From Amoebophrya sp. A120 (lineage: Eukaryota; Sar; Dinophyceae; Syndiniales; Amoebophryaceae): DNA of 64,000 nt. The translations under genes and the position numbers were made by a program. The stretch's first letter is position 1; each line of letters opens with the position of its first letter. Positions 12,553-23,257 of the stretch are shown one piece after another. The stretch lies in contig CAJINV010000003.1 of assembly GCA_905178155.1 (NCBI GenBank), positions 11,396,733-11,460,732 of the forward strand. The letters run 5' to 3'. Below the pieces are notes generated by a model. That model was not told the DNA's origin and made no database searches. It saw nothing but the letters and a program-made list of their open reading frames with translations.

Positions 12553-15500
12553 TCATACCTGCGCTTTATTGTCCGGACAGTCCGCTTCGACCACCTCGGC
12601 GATCGTGGGGAGATCCAGCGACAGCTCCTTGCTATGCTCGTTCGCGGTGAACTCCATGCCTTTCCCCTCTTCTTTTTCGTCTGGTGTACTAGTACCCTCG
12701 TCCTTCTCCAGAAGCTGCTCGTGCTGCGCAACATGATCATGCGGCGCACAAACATCTGTTTTAATGTCTGCGGAGGTGGAGGTGGAGGCGTCGTTCGAAG
12801 GAGGAGGTGCTGGTGCTGCAGCTGCTCCACCCTCCTCGCCTTGTTCCGCGCCGGCCGCAAGAGTCCCAACTTTTTGGGTCGTCCTTCCAGCTACAGCGGT
12901 TCCACACGACGGCGGTTGTTCCCCTTCGTCACGAGGCTGCAGCTTCCCCTGGTGTTGTTCTTGACAAGGAGCAGCAGCCCCTTCTTCCTTCCCTTCCAGC
13001 AAAGAGCTGAGTTTACTATTTTCCTCCAAAAACAACTCGATGGAATTCTTCTTGTGCCGCGGCAAGGGCAACCCCCCGCCCGCGCTCTTCCAAGAGTCCG
13101 CGCTGTTGAGCCGGCTCCGGGGGGTTCCGTACTTGGCGAATTGTTGCTGCTGTAAGAACAGCTGTGTGGTAGTGGAGGTCGAGGAGTGGTCTACTCCACC
13201 TTGTTGGAGATGAAAAAGGCGCAAATTCTTGCTTACGTCATTATATCCGTCGCTTTCCTCCGGGTCGTGAAAGGTGTAGATTCCGGAGTCGATTATGGAA
13301 GCGTCAGGATAGAAATCGACATCAAAGCCGAAAAATTTGAAATGCATGAAATCGATACAACCACTTAGAGTTAGAGTTAGGCCCACAGTCTGTAGGCGGC
13401 GCATGACAAATCATACCTGTCCTGGAAGCGAATCTGTAGTCGCGCGGTTTAGGGAAAAAGAGCTCCCTTCTGCCACGCTAGTCAACTACAGCCCAACTCT
13501 TGACCCTTACCGGGACCATAATCCGCCTTCCTTGCATCCTCCGCAATAGAGTCGCTTTCGTTTCTGGGAGGTCGCATTTTATTATGCATTCCAGATCGAC
13601 TTTGTCGATTTCGATCCTGACGCTTCCATATCGATCGGCGTATCCGTACAACCGGACGAGGACGCGCTAGACACGGGCACGGGAACGACGAGTTCGCCCT
13701 CCAGCGTACTGGTCTTTCGCAAGCCTGCCCCCGAGGGCAGGGACGGCAGCAGCCAGCTGCGCGCGACATGGTCCGCGGAAGGGGTCGTCGGTGCGCCGTG
13801 GTACGCCGAGGAACTCCCCAGGTCCAGGTGCCGGCTCAGCGAGTTTTTGCGGACGACGCTGCCGCCGTTTACGACCGGTGTCGTGCGGCCCTGACTCACA
13901 TCGTTGCTGTGAAAGAACTTGCCGCTGCTGCTGAACGCACCAAGCGGAGTGGCGGCTGTGGAGGAAGGCGTCTCTGCCAAGCAGTCTGCGAGAGATAGGG
14001 TTCGGACCTTCTTGTTCGTGGTCCCGGATTCCACCTCGGAGATGTTGTCCCCCCGTGCAGCAGGTCTCAGCTTCAGCGTGCTCGGCTTCAAGAAATCTGG
14101 AATGTTGCAAGCGGCAGATGTTGCGCCCCTAGTACCCGCGCCGGTCGCCGTGAACCTTTCCAAGCCTGGCGGTTCCCGTGTGGGCAAGCTCATAATACGG
14201 GTCCTGCGCTCGATGCCAAAAGGGTTCATGGAAGGCCCAGGATGGTCGCGAAACTTTGGCGTGAAAAACCCGGCCGAGGAGCCGGTGCAGCTTCTGTATT
14301 GGTCGTATTTCTGCATCATAGAGAAACTGTCCCCCGGCGACGTGGTCGTCAACGCTCCGCAACTGGAATGCGCGCGGCGCTTTTTCAGGGAACCTAAACC
14401 GGGATGGTCGGTTTCCTTTTTCGCCGGAGTCAAGTCCTCCGTGCAGTGCAACCAGAATGCAGGAATCAGAAGCGTGTCCCCCGCCTCCAGAATTACTTCA
14501 CGCCTGCGATGTGATGAAGTAGAACATGTCCTATTTGCAAGATACGAATACATTTTCATTCATCATCGAGTTTGGTCACCTCTATGACTCCACTGCCACT
14601 GACTAAGAACCTTCAGCGTCGTACTACGTACTGTATTGTGAGTACAAGTACTTTCGTACTACAACATTAAAACAAAATGTATGCAGGACTTCGAAGCTGC
14701 AAAGTTGTCACTAAGGGGTACAAGTACCGATCCTCCCAGGCCTTTTTGACGTCGTGTTTTGGAAACTGCTTCTGTAGAGCTTCCCAATCCTTTTTTGATA
14801 ACGCAGTCAGCAAGCGCGAACCCAATGCCGAACTCGAACTGGTTGCGTCCAATATCCTAAGCACAAACGTCCCCGCCCCTAAGTCAAGACGGAGGTTCAG
14901 ATTGGTCTTTTCCGGTTGTACACAAGAAACTCCAAATTCAAGATGGGAATTTTGGTACACGAGCCAGCGACTTTCGTGTCTTGCGCGCAACAGGCTTGTT
15001 ATAACAAGATCATTACACTGCGAGGCCAACTAACATGTAGCTGGCTTCGCAGTGTAAGTAATGATCTATCATGTATAGAGTATGTTTAGCAAATGCAGCC
15101 ACGTCAGAAATTGAGCAGACCTCATCCTGATTCTAGCATGAGAGGCTTCCAGAGTGATATTAACGTTGATTGGAGCATACTGCGCATGAGAAACATTCTA
15201 AGCTTCCAAATTTGCATGGGTGGGGGGCGTTAGTACTCAGCATATCGAAGCAGAGATCCTCTATGTAGCAGGGATGGAAAAGAACCACCCGCTTTCTCCC
15301 ATGCACTTGGCAAAGCAGGTTGTCACACACGTCATAGTGCAGCCAAATCTGTTGTGTGAGTGTGTAGTGATACAAAAACTTTTCAGCTAGCCACCCGGCG
15401 AGTGATATTAGGGGAGATTCATTTAACGTTTCTAATTTGTGCGTCGTGCTGTCGTACGAATCTGCGGATTCATTTTCGAGCTGCGTCAAATATAGCATCT

Positions 15501-16230
15501 TGGTCGCAGGAGCATATCTTTCTACACAGACGAAGGCAAAGCGTCTGATGGATACAAAAAAAACGAAGGATCATCTTCGCACATGCATAAATGCGAGGAT
15601 CTTTTCAAGTTACACGCCCGCGAGCGTACCTCCATTGACTTAACTATAACTTAGATACTCACTATAGAATAAGTACTTCACACCACATGTGAGTTCAGCG
15701 AAAATCGGGTTATTACCTGGGACTTCTGAGAGCACATCCGCAGAACAGTGGAGTGGACATCGGTCGAGCGCCCCATGTATCCGGTGCAAATATGTCTGGG
15801 CTTGGAAGATGAGTCTGAGTTTGTGGCGCTCGACCAAATCAATCAAGACAAAAACTTGTAGTACTCCATGATGCCAAGAAATAGCAAAAATGCCCACTCT
15901 CTCTGGTCATCCGAAAACAATAGTACTTCTCAGACAGGAAAAAAGGCACCTCCGTCCAGGAGCCTGTCATACCTTGTGATGCCAAGAGAACAGCACTCCA
16001 AACTAAAACTTCCTGGATGGTGCTGGTCATGCAAATCGTGCATTGCAAACCTTGCAATCTTCCCGACCATCCAGATCGATATTTGCAATTGATATCTTGA
16101 GAAGAAACTCCGGTGCTTCAAAATCCTCCACCAGCGGCGGCACCGTGTTTTCGAGTTGCGCAGGGCCCCGAGTCGTGTTACTCACAGCACGGCGCTTATG
16201 GAATGTTACAAAAAGGGCCGCCACCAGCAC
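12553..16230 (-). CDS. JmjC/cupin-8 Fe(II)/2-oxoglutarate oxygenase (TYW5-like core) with long C-terminal extension
   Basis: Proposed exons are about 16230-16089, 15789-15717, 15517-15236, 14856-14728, 14503-13631 and 13288-12553. The cupin core is clear. [20 protein letters not shown] carries the HxD iron ligands plus the DN-Q-GRKR strand, and [16 protein letters not shown] carries the GD-IP-W-H strand with the second iron His. This is the arrangement of tRNA wybutosine hydroxylase TYW5 and related cupin-8 enzymes; histone demethylase accessory domains are not seen. The join 14728/14503 is GT-AG and gives [13 protein letters not shown] in frame. Joins at 15717/15517 and across the family D element are also in frame. 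After the core come about 500 residues of Ser/Thr-rich, probably disordered sequence, unusual for TYW5. Substrate is unknown: tRNA modification or protein hydroxylation. The start codon is not certain ([10 protein letters not shown] at 16230 is one option). Three introns are introner copies. Confidence 0.72.
13294..13630. mobile_element. Family D element with perfect 5-bp target duplication, in JmjC gene
   Basis: The inverted ends are TATGGAAGCGTCAGGAT (13294 onward) and its complement ending at 13630. The ends lie directly between two copies of TCGAT (13289-13293 and 13631-13635). Removing the element plus one TCGAT copy joins the flanking exons in frame as [12 protein letters not shown]. 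No GT-AG pair makes this join. A second copy of the family sits at 49081-49320. Confidence 0.85.
14504..14727 (-). other. Intron of the JmjC gene with GT-AG ends
   Basis: Donor GTACTTGTACC after GATCG, acceptor CATCGCAG. Splicing joins WEDR to REVILEAGD, completing the cupin core between the two groups of iron ligands. This intron is rich in GTAC motifs and has no clear inverted ends. Confidence 0.7.
14857..15235 (-). mobile_element. Introner, family B, in JmjC gene
   Basis: The ends are CTGAGTACTAACGCCCCCC and, inverted, GGGGCGGGGACGTTTGTGC then TTAG. They match the family B ends in the introns at 28.1-28.4 and 52.5-52.8 kb. A shared TGATTCTAGCAT stretch near 15131-15142 also matches those copies. 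To keep the flanking frames the join must be CTGAG/GATATT, giving TA-AG or GT-TA ends rather than GT-AG. Confidence 0.65.
15518..15716 (-). other. Intron of the JmjC gene with GT-AG ends
   Basis: Donor CAG/GTAATAACCC and acceptor GTAGAAAG. The join gives [11 protein letters not shown] in frame, leading into the exon with the HYD iron ligands. Confidence 0.5.
15790..16088 (-). mobile_element. Introner, family C (about 299 bp), in JmjC gene
   Basis: The ends are inverted: GTGCAAATATGTCTGGGC near 15784 and TCCAGATCGATATTTGCAAT near 16088. The borders share TTGCA on the minus strand. Removing one copy plus the inside keeps an open frame ([13 protein letters not shown]) that ends at a good GT donor. 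Size and ends match family C copies at 28.6, 43.8 and 48.4 kb. Confidence 0.65.
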
Positions 16231-16408
16231 TCGTCGGTAGCAGTTTCATTTATGTCGTAGGATGGAAGTACTCATTGTGTCTGGAGCGACAACTTGCAGA
16301 GCCAACATAAAAGCTCAAAATCAAAATGAAATTTAATGAGAATCATCGCGAATATTAAAAAAAGTTAGCTGGTGGTGGTGCCGTGCAGTTGACATTGCTC
16401 CACGCACA

Positions 16409-16828
16409 ATGGGTATTCTTCACGTTGTGTTTTTTGTGCTCAACATCTCTTACTGCCAGAATAATGAAGTGCTGCAAACATGCACCAGATGCAAGTACCT
16501 ATACAAGGACGGTGATGGTCTTTTTTTTTCCGGGGGTAGTAGTAGTAAAATTTCTTGCCACCCCGATAATTTGTTACTCCGTCTCCAGATGAAGTTCGAG
16601 GCGCGGCGTTCATTTTATCGTCATTTTCTTCCCCGAGGCCTTGGTCGACAGGGAGGCAAGCTTGACCAGACAATTGTTACTTTATCCAAGTGCACAACTC
16701 CCATCGGCAGCGACATACTACTTTGCATGGCATTTACAGAAGCAACAACACGCGAAGCGAAGTGCAGGTTTGGGCCCCGAAATGACTTATTGCAGAATAG
16801 GAGCGGTACAGAAGTAGAAAAAAGGTAA
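16409..16828 (+). CDS. Candidate small secreted protein (139 aa)
   Basis: This plus-strand frame starts MGILHVVFFVLNISYC, which resembles a short signal peptide. A Cys-containing segment follows (CTRCKYLYKDGDG), then a basic region. No family was recognised. It is one of very few plausible plus-strand genes here, and could equally be a chance frame in intergenic DNA. Confidence 0.22.
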   Translation: MGILHVVFFVLNISYCQNNEVLQTCTRCKYLYKDGDGLFFSGGSSSKISCHPDNLLLRLQMKFEARRSFYRHFLPRGLGRQGGKLDQTIVTLSKCTTPIGSDILLCMAFTEATTREAKCRFGPRNDLLQNRSGTEVEKR

Positions 16829-17404
16829 AATTAAATATTACAGGTGTGGGGCGCGGTCGTTTAGAGTTCTGCAAAACAAACGGGCTGGACGAGGGAAAAT
16901 TGTGCACAAGCATATCTTTTTCTGGAGCTCGATCATCACACTCTTGCTGGTGAAGCAGAATCTCCGAAAATTTCTTCGTCACATATTGAAAGGACTTCTG
17001 CCTGTAAAAGTTTTTTCCTTTGAAAGGTTACGACTTCTCAATGCAAAAAGACCTTAACAATATCAATCCTATCGAGTGCTAAGCAAATGAAAAAGCGAAA
17101 CGGACAGGAGTAGACGGGAAATAAGTAGAATTCAGTCCTTGCGCTTCTGCTTTTTTCATTTTGAGAAAAGATGAGGCACTCAGGGCGGTTCGAAGCAATT
17201 TTCGAACAGTTATAATATTTTTTACCTGTAGTCAAACGCCGGAGTGGGGTTCTCGTGAAAAGACGTCTGCAAATGGCCAATCTTCTCGAGCAAGTACTTT
17301 TTCGATTTCCATCTTTCCATACAGGGCCCCAGCCGGCAGTTACGCCACACGTGGGGCTCCAAAGTCGCGTGGTCCCGGGTATCCAACAGAAATATTAACG
17401 CGGC

Positions 17405-17690
17405 TCTCGAAATAGAAAATCTCAGAGAGTCTCTATTTGAAATAGAGACTCTCTGAGGAAAATAGAAATTCTCGATAAAGAGTATCGCTTTTTTCTTCTT
17501 CTTTCTTTCTTTTTCTTTCTTTTTTCTTCTTTTTCTGTTTCTTACTGTTTTCCCACATGTTTTTTACTATATTTCAGCAGCTCCTCCACCAGTGGCGAAG
17601 CCGAAATAGAGACTCTCCATCCCAAATAGAGATTCTCCATCTGGGATAGAGAATCTCTATCTGGGATAGAGATTCTCTATCTGAGATGCT
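17405..17690. repeat. AGAGATTCTCTAT-type palindromic repeats with pyrimidine tract
   Basis: Many overlapping palindromic units of the form AGAGA(T/C)TCTCTATTT flank a T/C-only tract of about 80 bp (17488-17570). The same motif reappears at 20507-20560, so it borders both sides of the satellite block. It may mark the ends of one composite element. Confidence 0.8.
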
Positions 17691-18055
17691 AGGTTGCCAG
17701 CCAGCAACCCAGGAAGCCTGGCTACCAGCCTGGCAACCCAGGCTTTGCTAGCCTGCCAGCCTGCTGGCAACCCAGGCTTTGCTAGCCTGCCAGCCTGCTG
17801 GCAACCCCGGCTTTGCTAGCCTGCCAGCCTGCTGGCACCCAGGCTTTGCTAGCCTGCCAGCCTGCTGGCAACCCAGGCTTTGCTAGCCTGCCAGCCTGCT
17901 GGCACCCAGGCTTTGCTAGCCTGCCAGCCTGGCACCCCGGCTTTGCTAGCCTGCCAGCCTGGCACCCCGGCTTTGCTAGCCTGCAAAGCCTGGGTGCTAG
18001 TCTGCCAGCCTCTCAACCAAGGCTTCGCTAGCCTGCAAAGCCTGGGCGCAGCCCG
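17690..18055. repeat. Tandem repeat of about 30-34 bp (GCTAGCCTGCCAGCCTG unit)
   Basis: About ten copies of a unit containing GGCTTTGCTAGCCTGCCAGC. Unit length varies (34, 32 or 30 bp) through loss of the CTGG or AAC part. The open frame across it (LACQPAGTQAL repeats) comes from the periodicity and is not called as a gene. Confidence 0.9.
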
Positions 18056-18239
18056 GCCGTCTAGCGGCAGCCCGCACGATTATCTTCGCGACGCACGCCC
18101 ACACCAGCTAGGTGTGGCGCGCGATAACATAGGAGCGCGCGGCGCTCCTCGAAAATCTTTGATGGACCCACTTAGCGGCCTCCCACCCACGGCGCCAGAC
18201 ACGGCACGCGAGAGCACCCACGCGCCTGCCCGAGAGGTG

Positions 18240-20260
18240 GCCCGCGCGCACAGCGCGCGAATTTTTTTTTGGCCCCCACAACGTCGGTCCGCCGCCGCCT
18301 AGGTGCGGCGCGCAGAAAACGGCAGCCAGCACGAAAGAAAAAGCCCAGGCGGGCGGAGCGCGACGAGTTTTTTTTTTCATTCCCGCAAACAACGCCGGGG
18401 GGTCGCGGCGCACGAAAAGGGGCGCGCGCCGCCTGCTCGAAAAAACGGACACCAGACGCGCAAGAACGCAGGAGAATTTATCCCATTCCATCGATCCAAC
18501 CACGATGCACGGCTGCAGCCCGCGCGAGAGAATTTAACCCATCCCCCCCGCACTCCGCGCGCGCGACCACAATGCGCGAGAACTTTTTTTCAATCCCAGC
18601 AAACGCGCCACCATGTGTGGCGCGCGCAAAGAAGTGCGCGGCCGCCCAGTAGAAGAAAAAGCGCGCGCGCAGCGCGCAAAAAATTTGTAGTTCGACCCCA
18701 CATCGCCACCAAGCGCGAAGCGCGGGCGACGAAAATACGCGACCGGCCAAGGAAAAAGACGCGCAAAAACTTTTTGCATTCGATTCCGCATCCAGCGCCA
18801 CCAGGCGCGCCGCGCGGGCGACGGGGGTGCGCGGCCGCTCAGAGAGAAAAACTCGCGCGCGTGCAGCGCGCGAAATTTTTTTGAATTCGGCCCCATACCC
18901 ATCGCCACCAGGGGCGCCCGCGCGGCGCTCGGGCGGCCGGGGTGCGCGGCCGCTCTGAGAAAAAAACTCGCGCGCGCTCAGGGCGCGAAATTTTTTGGAA
19001 GTCGATCCCACACCGCCACAACACGCGGCGCGCGGGCGATCGGAGTGCCCGGCCGCTCAGAGGAAAAAACTCGCGCGCGCGCAGCGAGGGAAATTTTTTT
19101 GAATTCACTTCCACATGCACCACCACCAAGCGCGGCGCGCGGGGGGGGCCGGCGACGGGGGTGCGCGGCCGCTCAAAGAAAAAAAACGCGCGCGCGCGCA
19201 GCGCGCGAAAATTTTTGGAATTCGATTCCTCATGCCATGGCCACCAAGCGCGGCGCACGGGCGACGGAAGCGCGCGGCCGCTCAGAGAAAAAAATTTGCG
19301 CGCGCGCTGCGCGCGAAATTTTTTGGAATTCGATCCAACACCGCCACCAAACGAGGCGCGCGGGCGGTGGGAGTGCCCGGCCGCTCAAAGAAAAAAACTC
19401 GCGCGCACACAGAGCGCGAAAATTTTTTGAATTCACTTCCACACGCATCGCAACCAAGCGCGGCGCGCGGGGGGGCGACGGGGGTGCGCGGCCGCTCAAA
19501 AAAAAAACTCGCGCGCGCACAGCGCGCGAAAATTTCTTGAATTCTACTCCGCATGGCCACCAAGCGCGGCGCACGGGCAACGGAAGCGCGCGGCCGCTCA
19601 AAGAAAAGGATTTGCGCGCGCGCAGCGCACGAAATTTTTTGGAATTCGATCCCACACCGCTACCAAACGCGGCGCGCGGGCGGTGGGAGTGCCCGGCCGT
19701 TCAAAGAAAAAAAAACTCGCGCGCGCGCAGCGCGCGAAAATTTTTTGAATTCGATTCCGCATGGCCACCAAGCGCGACGCGCGGGCAACGGGAGTTCGCG
19801 GCCGCTAAGAGAAACAAAATCGCGCGCGCGCAGCGCGCAAAAATTTTTTGAATTCGATTCCGCATGGCCACCAAGCGCGGCGCGCGGGCATGCAACGGGA
19901 GCGCGCGGCCGCTCCGAGAAACAAACTCGCGCGCGCGCAGCGCACGAAAATTTTTTGAATTCGATCCCGCATCGCTACAAAGCGCGGCGCGCTGGCGACG
20001 GCGCGCATATTTATTTTTCGATACCAGCACGCCGCAAGATTGATGTGGTGCGCGGGCCGGCGAAAAGGTGCGCCCGGCTGCTCACAAGAAAAAGCCCCCG
20101 CGTCGCAGCGCGCAGAAATTTTTTTCATTGCCGCCACGCCGCCAGATGCCGCGCATCGGCGAGCAAGAGCGTTTGGCCGCTCAAAAAGAAGCCCGCGCGC
20201 GCACAGTGTGCGCAATATTCTCTATTTCCCCTACGCCGGCCGCCAGGTCGGTGCGGAATT
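18240..20260. repeat. GC-rich satellite, unit about 105-115 bp
   Basis: Roughly 16-18 tandem units. Each combines a poly-A stretch, CTCGCGCGCGCGCAGCGCGC, AAAATTTTTTGAATTCGATT, a CCACCAAGCGCGGCGCGCGG block and GCGCGGCCGCTC. GAATTC recurs at about 19219, 19325, 19431, 19641, 19747, 19852 and 19957, a spacing near 105 bp. Units diverge at both ends. Long open frames on both strands, up to 277 codons, are artefacts of the GC-rich periodicity. Confidence 0.92.
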
Positions 20261-20499
20261 ATTCTTTCTTTCCCCGCAACTGACGGCGGGCAAAAAAAGA
20301 ATGAAAAAGCTGAACCCCCAGAGGCCGAAACATGCACAGGAACTTTTTTCCCCGTCCATGGGCACGGAACAAAAAGAGCATTTTGAAAAAGTCAAGCGAG
20401 AGTGGGCTTTTGCGCCAGAGGAAGGTCAACAGCTTTTCTTTGCGCCAGGCGAAGGCGAAGAGCAGACGCAACCGAAGACAAAGCGGGAGCCGATAGATT

Positions 20500-20570
20500 C
20501 GACGCGGGAGATTCTCTATACGGAGAATCTCTATTGGGGCGTTGGAGAATTTCTATTGGATTTTTTTTTT
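20500..20570. repeat. Right-hand copy of the AGAGATTCTC palindrome motif
   Basis: GAGATTCTCTATACGGAGAA and following bases repeat the motif seen at 17405-17690, closing the block. Confidence 0.7.
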
Positions 20571-20767
20571 CTAGACACAGTGACAGGAATTCAATCAGCG
20601 ACACAAATTTACTTTTGCGTGCTCTGGTGCAGGCGTCGTTTGGTGATGAAAAGGCCGTACGCATTGCGACCAGCACAACTCTCTCGATAAATATAAAACT
20701 AAACTTAAAAGGTGAACATGAGATCTGGTGAAGACTGGTATATTTATATTTTATTCTGGTAGCACTC

Positions 20768-23257
20768 TTATTTTTTTCTGGTATTGGCGTACAACTCTTT
20801 ATCTGTTGGATACCGGCCACGACACGGCTTGTAGTTCCCGTGGTCCTCGCGCTCGTGCAACCCGTCTGTGTCTGGCACTACTTGTTGCCTTGCTTGCTGA
20901 GGCTGGTGTACTTCGTGTACGGCGTCTATTTGTTGGAGCGGTAACACAGGAAAGCCACTGGCTTCCTCCACCTCGTCTCGTTGGAGGAGAGGCTCTCCCT
21001 GCTCCGGTGTCTTTTTCTGCACGTGTTCGCAGCCCGACTCTGTCTTGACCGACGCTGTCTTCTGCAGTAACGCTAGCGGTTCTTTCCTCTCGTCCTCCCC
21101 CAGCGGGTCGTGCTCTTTTTGCAGCGCGGCCTTGGAACTACAAATAACACGGGCGATCTCCGCATCGTAAGTAGTTTCGCGAACAGCCTTGTGTTTCGCC
21201 ATGCTCGGCTCCTCACTAACCTGCGATAGGGTTGGCAACAGGCGACCGAGACCGCTCGGAGGTTGTCCTAGTACTCCTGCCTTCGTGGTGAGCCTGTTCG
21301 AGAAAGTCGGCAAGAGCGAAGAACTCATCATCTTCGCGGGGGGTGCAGTGGTCGTGCCGACAGCAGCCGCATTTTTCGCATGCATCTGCTGTTGCTCCTG
21401 CACTTCAACAGTCTTACAACTCATCGTGGGACTCACGCTGCTGTTCTTGTAGTGCAGAGAAGGACCTAGTACTTCCTGCTGCGTAGCAGATGCTTCTGGG
21501 CCCCCTAGGGAAGTACGCGCACGACTCGTCGCGGCGTTAGTGCTTGTTTCTGTACTAGATTTTACAATACTGGGCCCCTTGTTACAACTCATAAGTCCAC
21601 GAGAAGCAGCACCATTCTTCACGTGTTCTTTATTTTCAGTCGTTGTGGTCAGAACTGCCGTTGCACTACCAGGGTCCACCTTCGCCGTACGTTGTGCTCC
21701 ACTCACCTTCGAAGATGATGCTGTCGGACGAACTGCACTACCCTGAAGTTGTAGACAACTTCCGGGGGCAATTGTGTAGTGCTGACCTTTCGGTTTCTTG
21801 TGTGGCAGGGGCAGCGCCGGCGCAAACAGTTGTCCTGCAGCACCTGCTGCTGCCGGCGGCGGCTGCGGCCCCGCCAGCGCTGCCGCCGCCCGAGCCTGCA
21901 TGTTTACTTCATGCTGGATGTAAGCCGCCGCTTGTGCAGCGCACCGTGCGTTGTAAGCATTCGCGGCGGTCGCGTACGACGCCGCTGCGGCGGTCTGTTG
22001 CGCAAACTGTGCGTACAGATTCTGCTGCTGCTGCTGCTGCGCCGCGAAGTGGTGTGCCATGCTAGCTGCATGTTGTTGTTGAATAACAGCCGCACGATGA
22101 AGGCGAGCTGCTTCGTCTTGGTCTTCACACGAAGTGGCATTAATACTGGTTGATGTCGCTGCACCGGCAGCACCGGCATCTGCGCCCCCTGCCGGACCGC
22201 TAGCACTGCTGGCCCCAGCTGCACTAGAGGAGGTAGTCGCAACATGATTATACGCGGCCGCGGCCACAACGCCGGCATTGTAGGCCGCAACAGTTGTTCC
22301 AGCGTCCGCCTGCCCAACGTTAATCACGGAGGAGGAGCTACCGGATTTTTTCTTCAGATAGGGAGGCTTCACGGGCCCCTATTACAATGAAAAGTGCCCC
22401 GACCCCGAAAGTTGGAATGCATGTTGATGTTTCCGGCAATGCGCATGACAATATGAATATATGAGGTTTTCAAATGCGAAAGCATGAGTAACCCTTTCAC
22501 CACACCTCAACAACCCATGTGATCACAAAACTTTTTGTCATGCCTCGAAGGACTAAAAGTGGTCTTTCTCACGCACATAAATCTAGGCACGCGGACGCGA
22601 GACATGTTGATCTCTGAGACAACACTAGCAGGGGCGGCTGCTCGCGGGCTCTTTTGCAAGAAACAAGCAGTGGGATTTTACTATTCGGCATGGAAAATTT
22701 GCGCAGCTGATATATGCCAGATGGGAGATGCTTCCATGGACAAGTTTTTAAGTCGGATTATTGAAGCAACGGGACCACCTCCCCGGGCCCCTTGTTGGAT
22801 CCGCAACATGCGGCGGGTCGCACTGCTGGCCTTTGCATTTTTCGCGCTCGCTCTTTTTCTCTCGGGCGGAATGTCCGTCGAGCCCTTCGCTTTTTTTTGC
22901 GAAGATGCAAAGTAAGGGGCGCGGGGTTTTGAAAGTGCAGAAATGCTTGGCGATGTACGATGCAAATTATTCCAAGTTCTGGAGTAGGGGCGCTTTTCAA
23001 TACGATAATGGCGGCTGGGCCTTCTCGGGAGACGACGTTGTCGAGGGATCAGAAGCCGAAAAGTGCGTGGCCGCGTAGCGGTTGTTATACAGATGCGCCC
23101 GCATGGCAGCCGCCTGTTGCGCCGGCATCATCTGCGGTACGGGCTGACTGTGATCGTACTGATAAACCAGAACGGAACCATCACCGTCTCCTGACACCCC
23201 ATAGCCACCTCCGGACACAACCTCGGGCGGATATTGGTAGTCAGGAAATTCCTCCAT
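20768..23257 (-). CDS. Ala/Gln/Ser-rich low-complexity protein, two exons
   Basis: Exon 1 (23257-23004) starts at an ATG giving MEEFPDYQYPPEVVSGGGYG, a Tyr/Gly/Pro-rich start. Exon 2 (about 22378-20768) has poly-Ala runs, a Q6 run (AAQQQQQQNLYAQFAQQ), Ser/Thr-rich stretches and a more charged C-terminus rich in Glu, Gln and Lys, ending in NTRKK. No domain was recognised. The composition fits a disordered nuclear or RNA-granule protein, or a transcriptional regulator, but this is speculative. The intron between is a 620-bp element with inverted ends. Frame is kept only if the join is TCG/GGG, meaning TA-AG or the equivalent GT-TA ends. The 3' end lies close to the satellite block. Confidence 0.6.
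22379..23003 (-). mobile_element. Introner, family F (about 620 bp)
   Basis: The inverted ends are AAAAGTGCCCCGACCCCGAA then GTTGGAAT (left), and the complement of ATTCCAAGTTCTGGAGTAGG then GGCGCTTTT (right). The borders are ATTATCGTATTG and TTGTAATAGGGG on the coding strand. It is larger than families A-C. Another AAAAGTGCCCCCGGG stretch near 29995 may be a relic of the same family. Confidence 0.6.

Noticed and set aside
12900-16000. Histone demethylase reading of the JmjC gene
   Set aside because: Only the small cupin-8 type core is visible, without JmjN, PHD or other chromatin domains; the DN-Q-GRKR and GD-IP-W-H motifs fit the TYW5/HSPBAP1-like group better.
17813-18302. LACQPAGTQAL repeat protein
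   Set aside because: Translation of the 30-34 bp tandem repeat; no start context, and the unit length varies out of frame.
18269-20386. Several long plus- and minus-strand open frames (up to 277 codons) with Lys/Arg/Ala repeats
   Set aside because: They follow the 105-115 bp satellite exactly and are open in several frames on both strands, which is expected from periodic GC-rich DNA.
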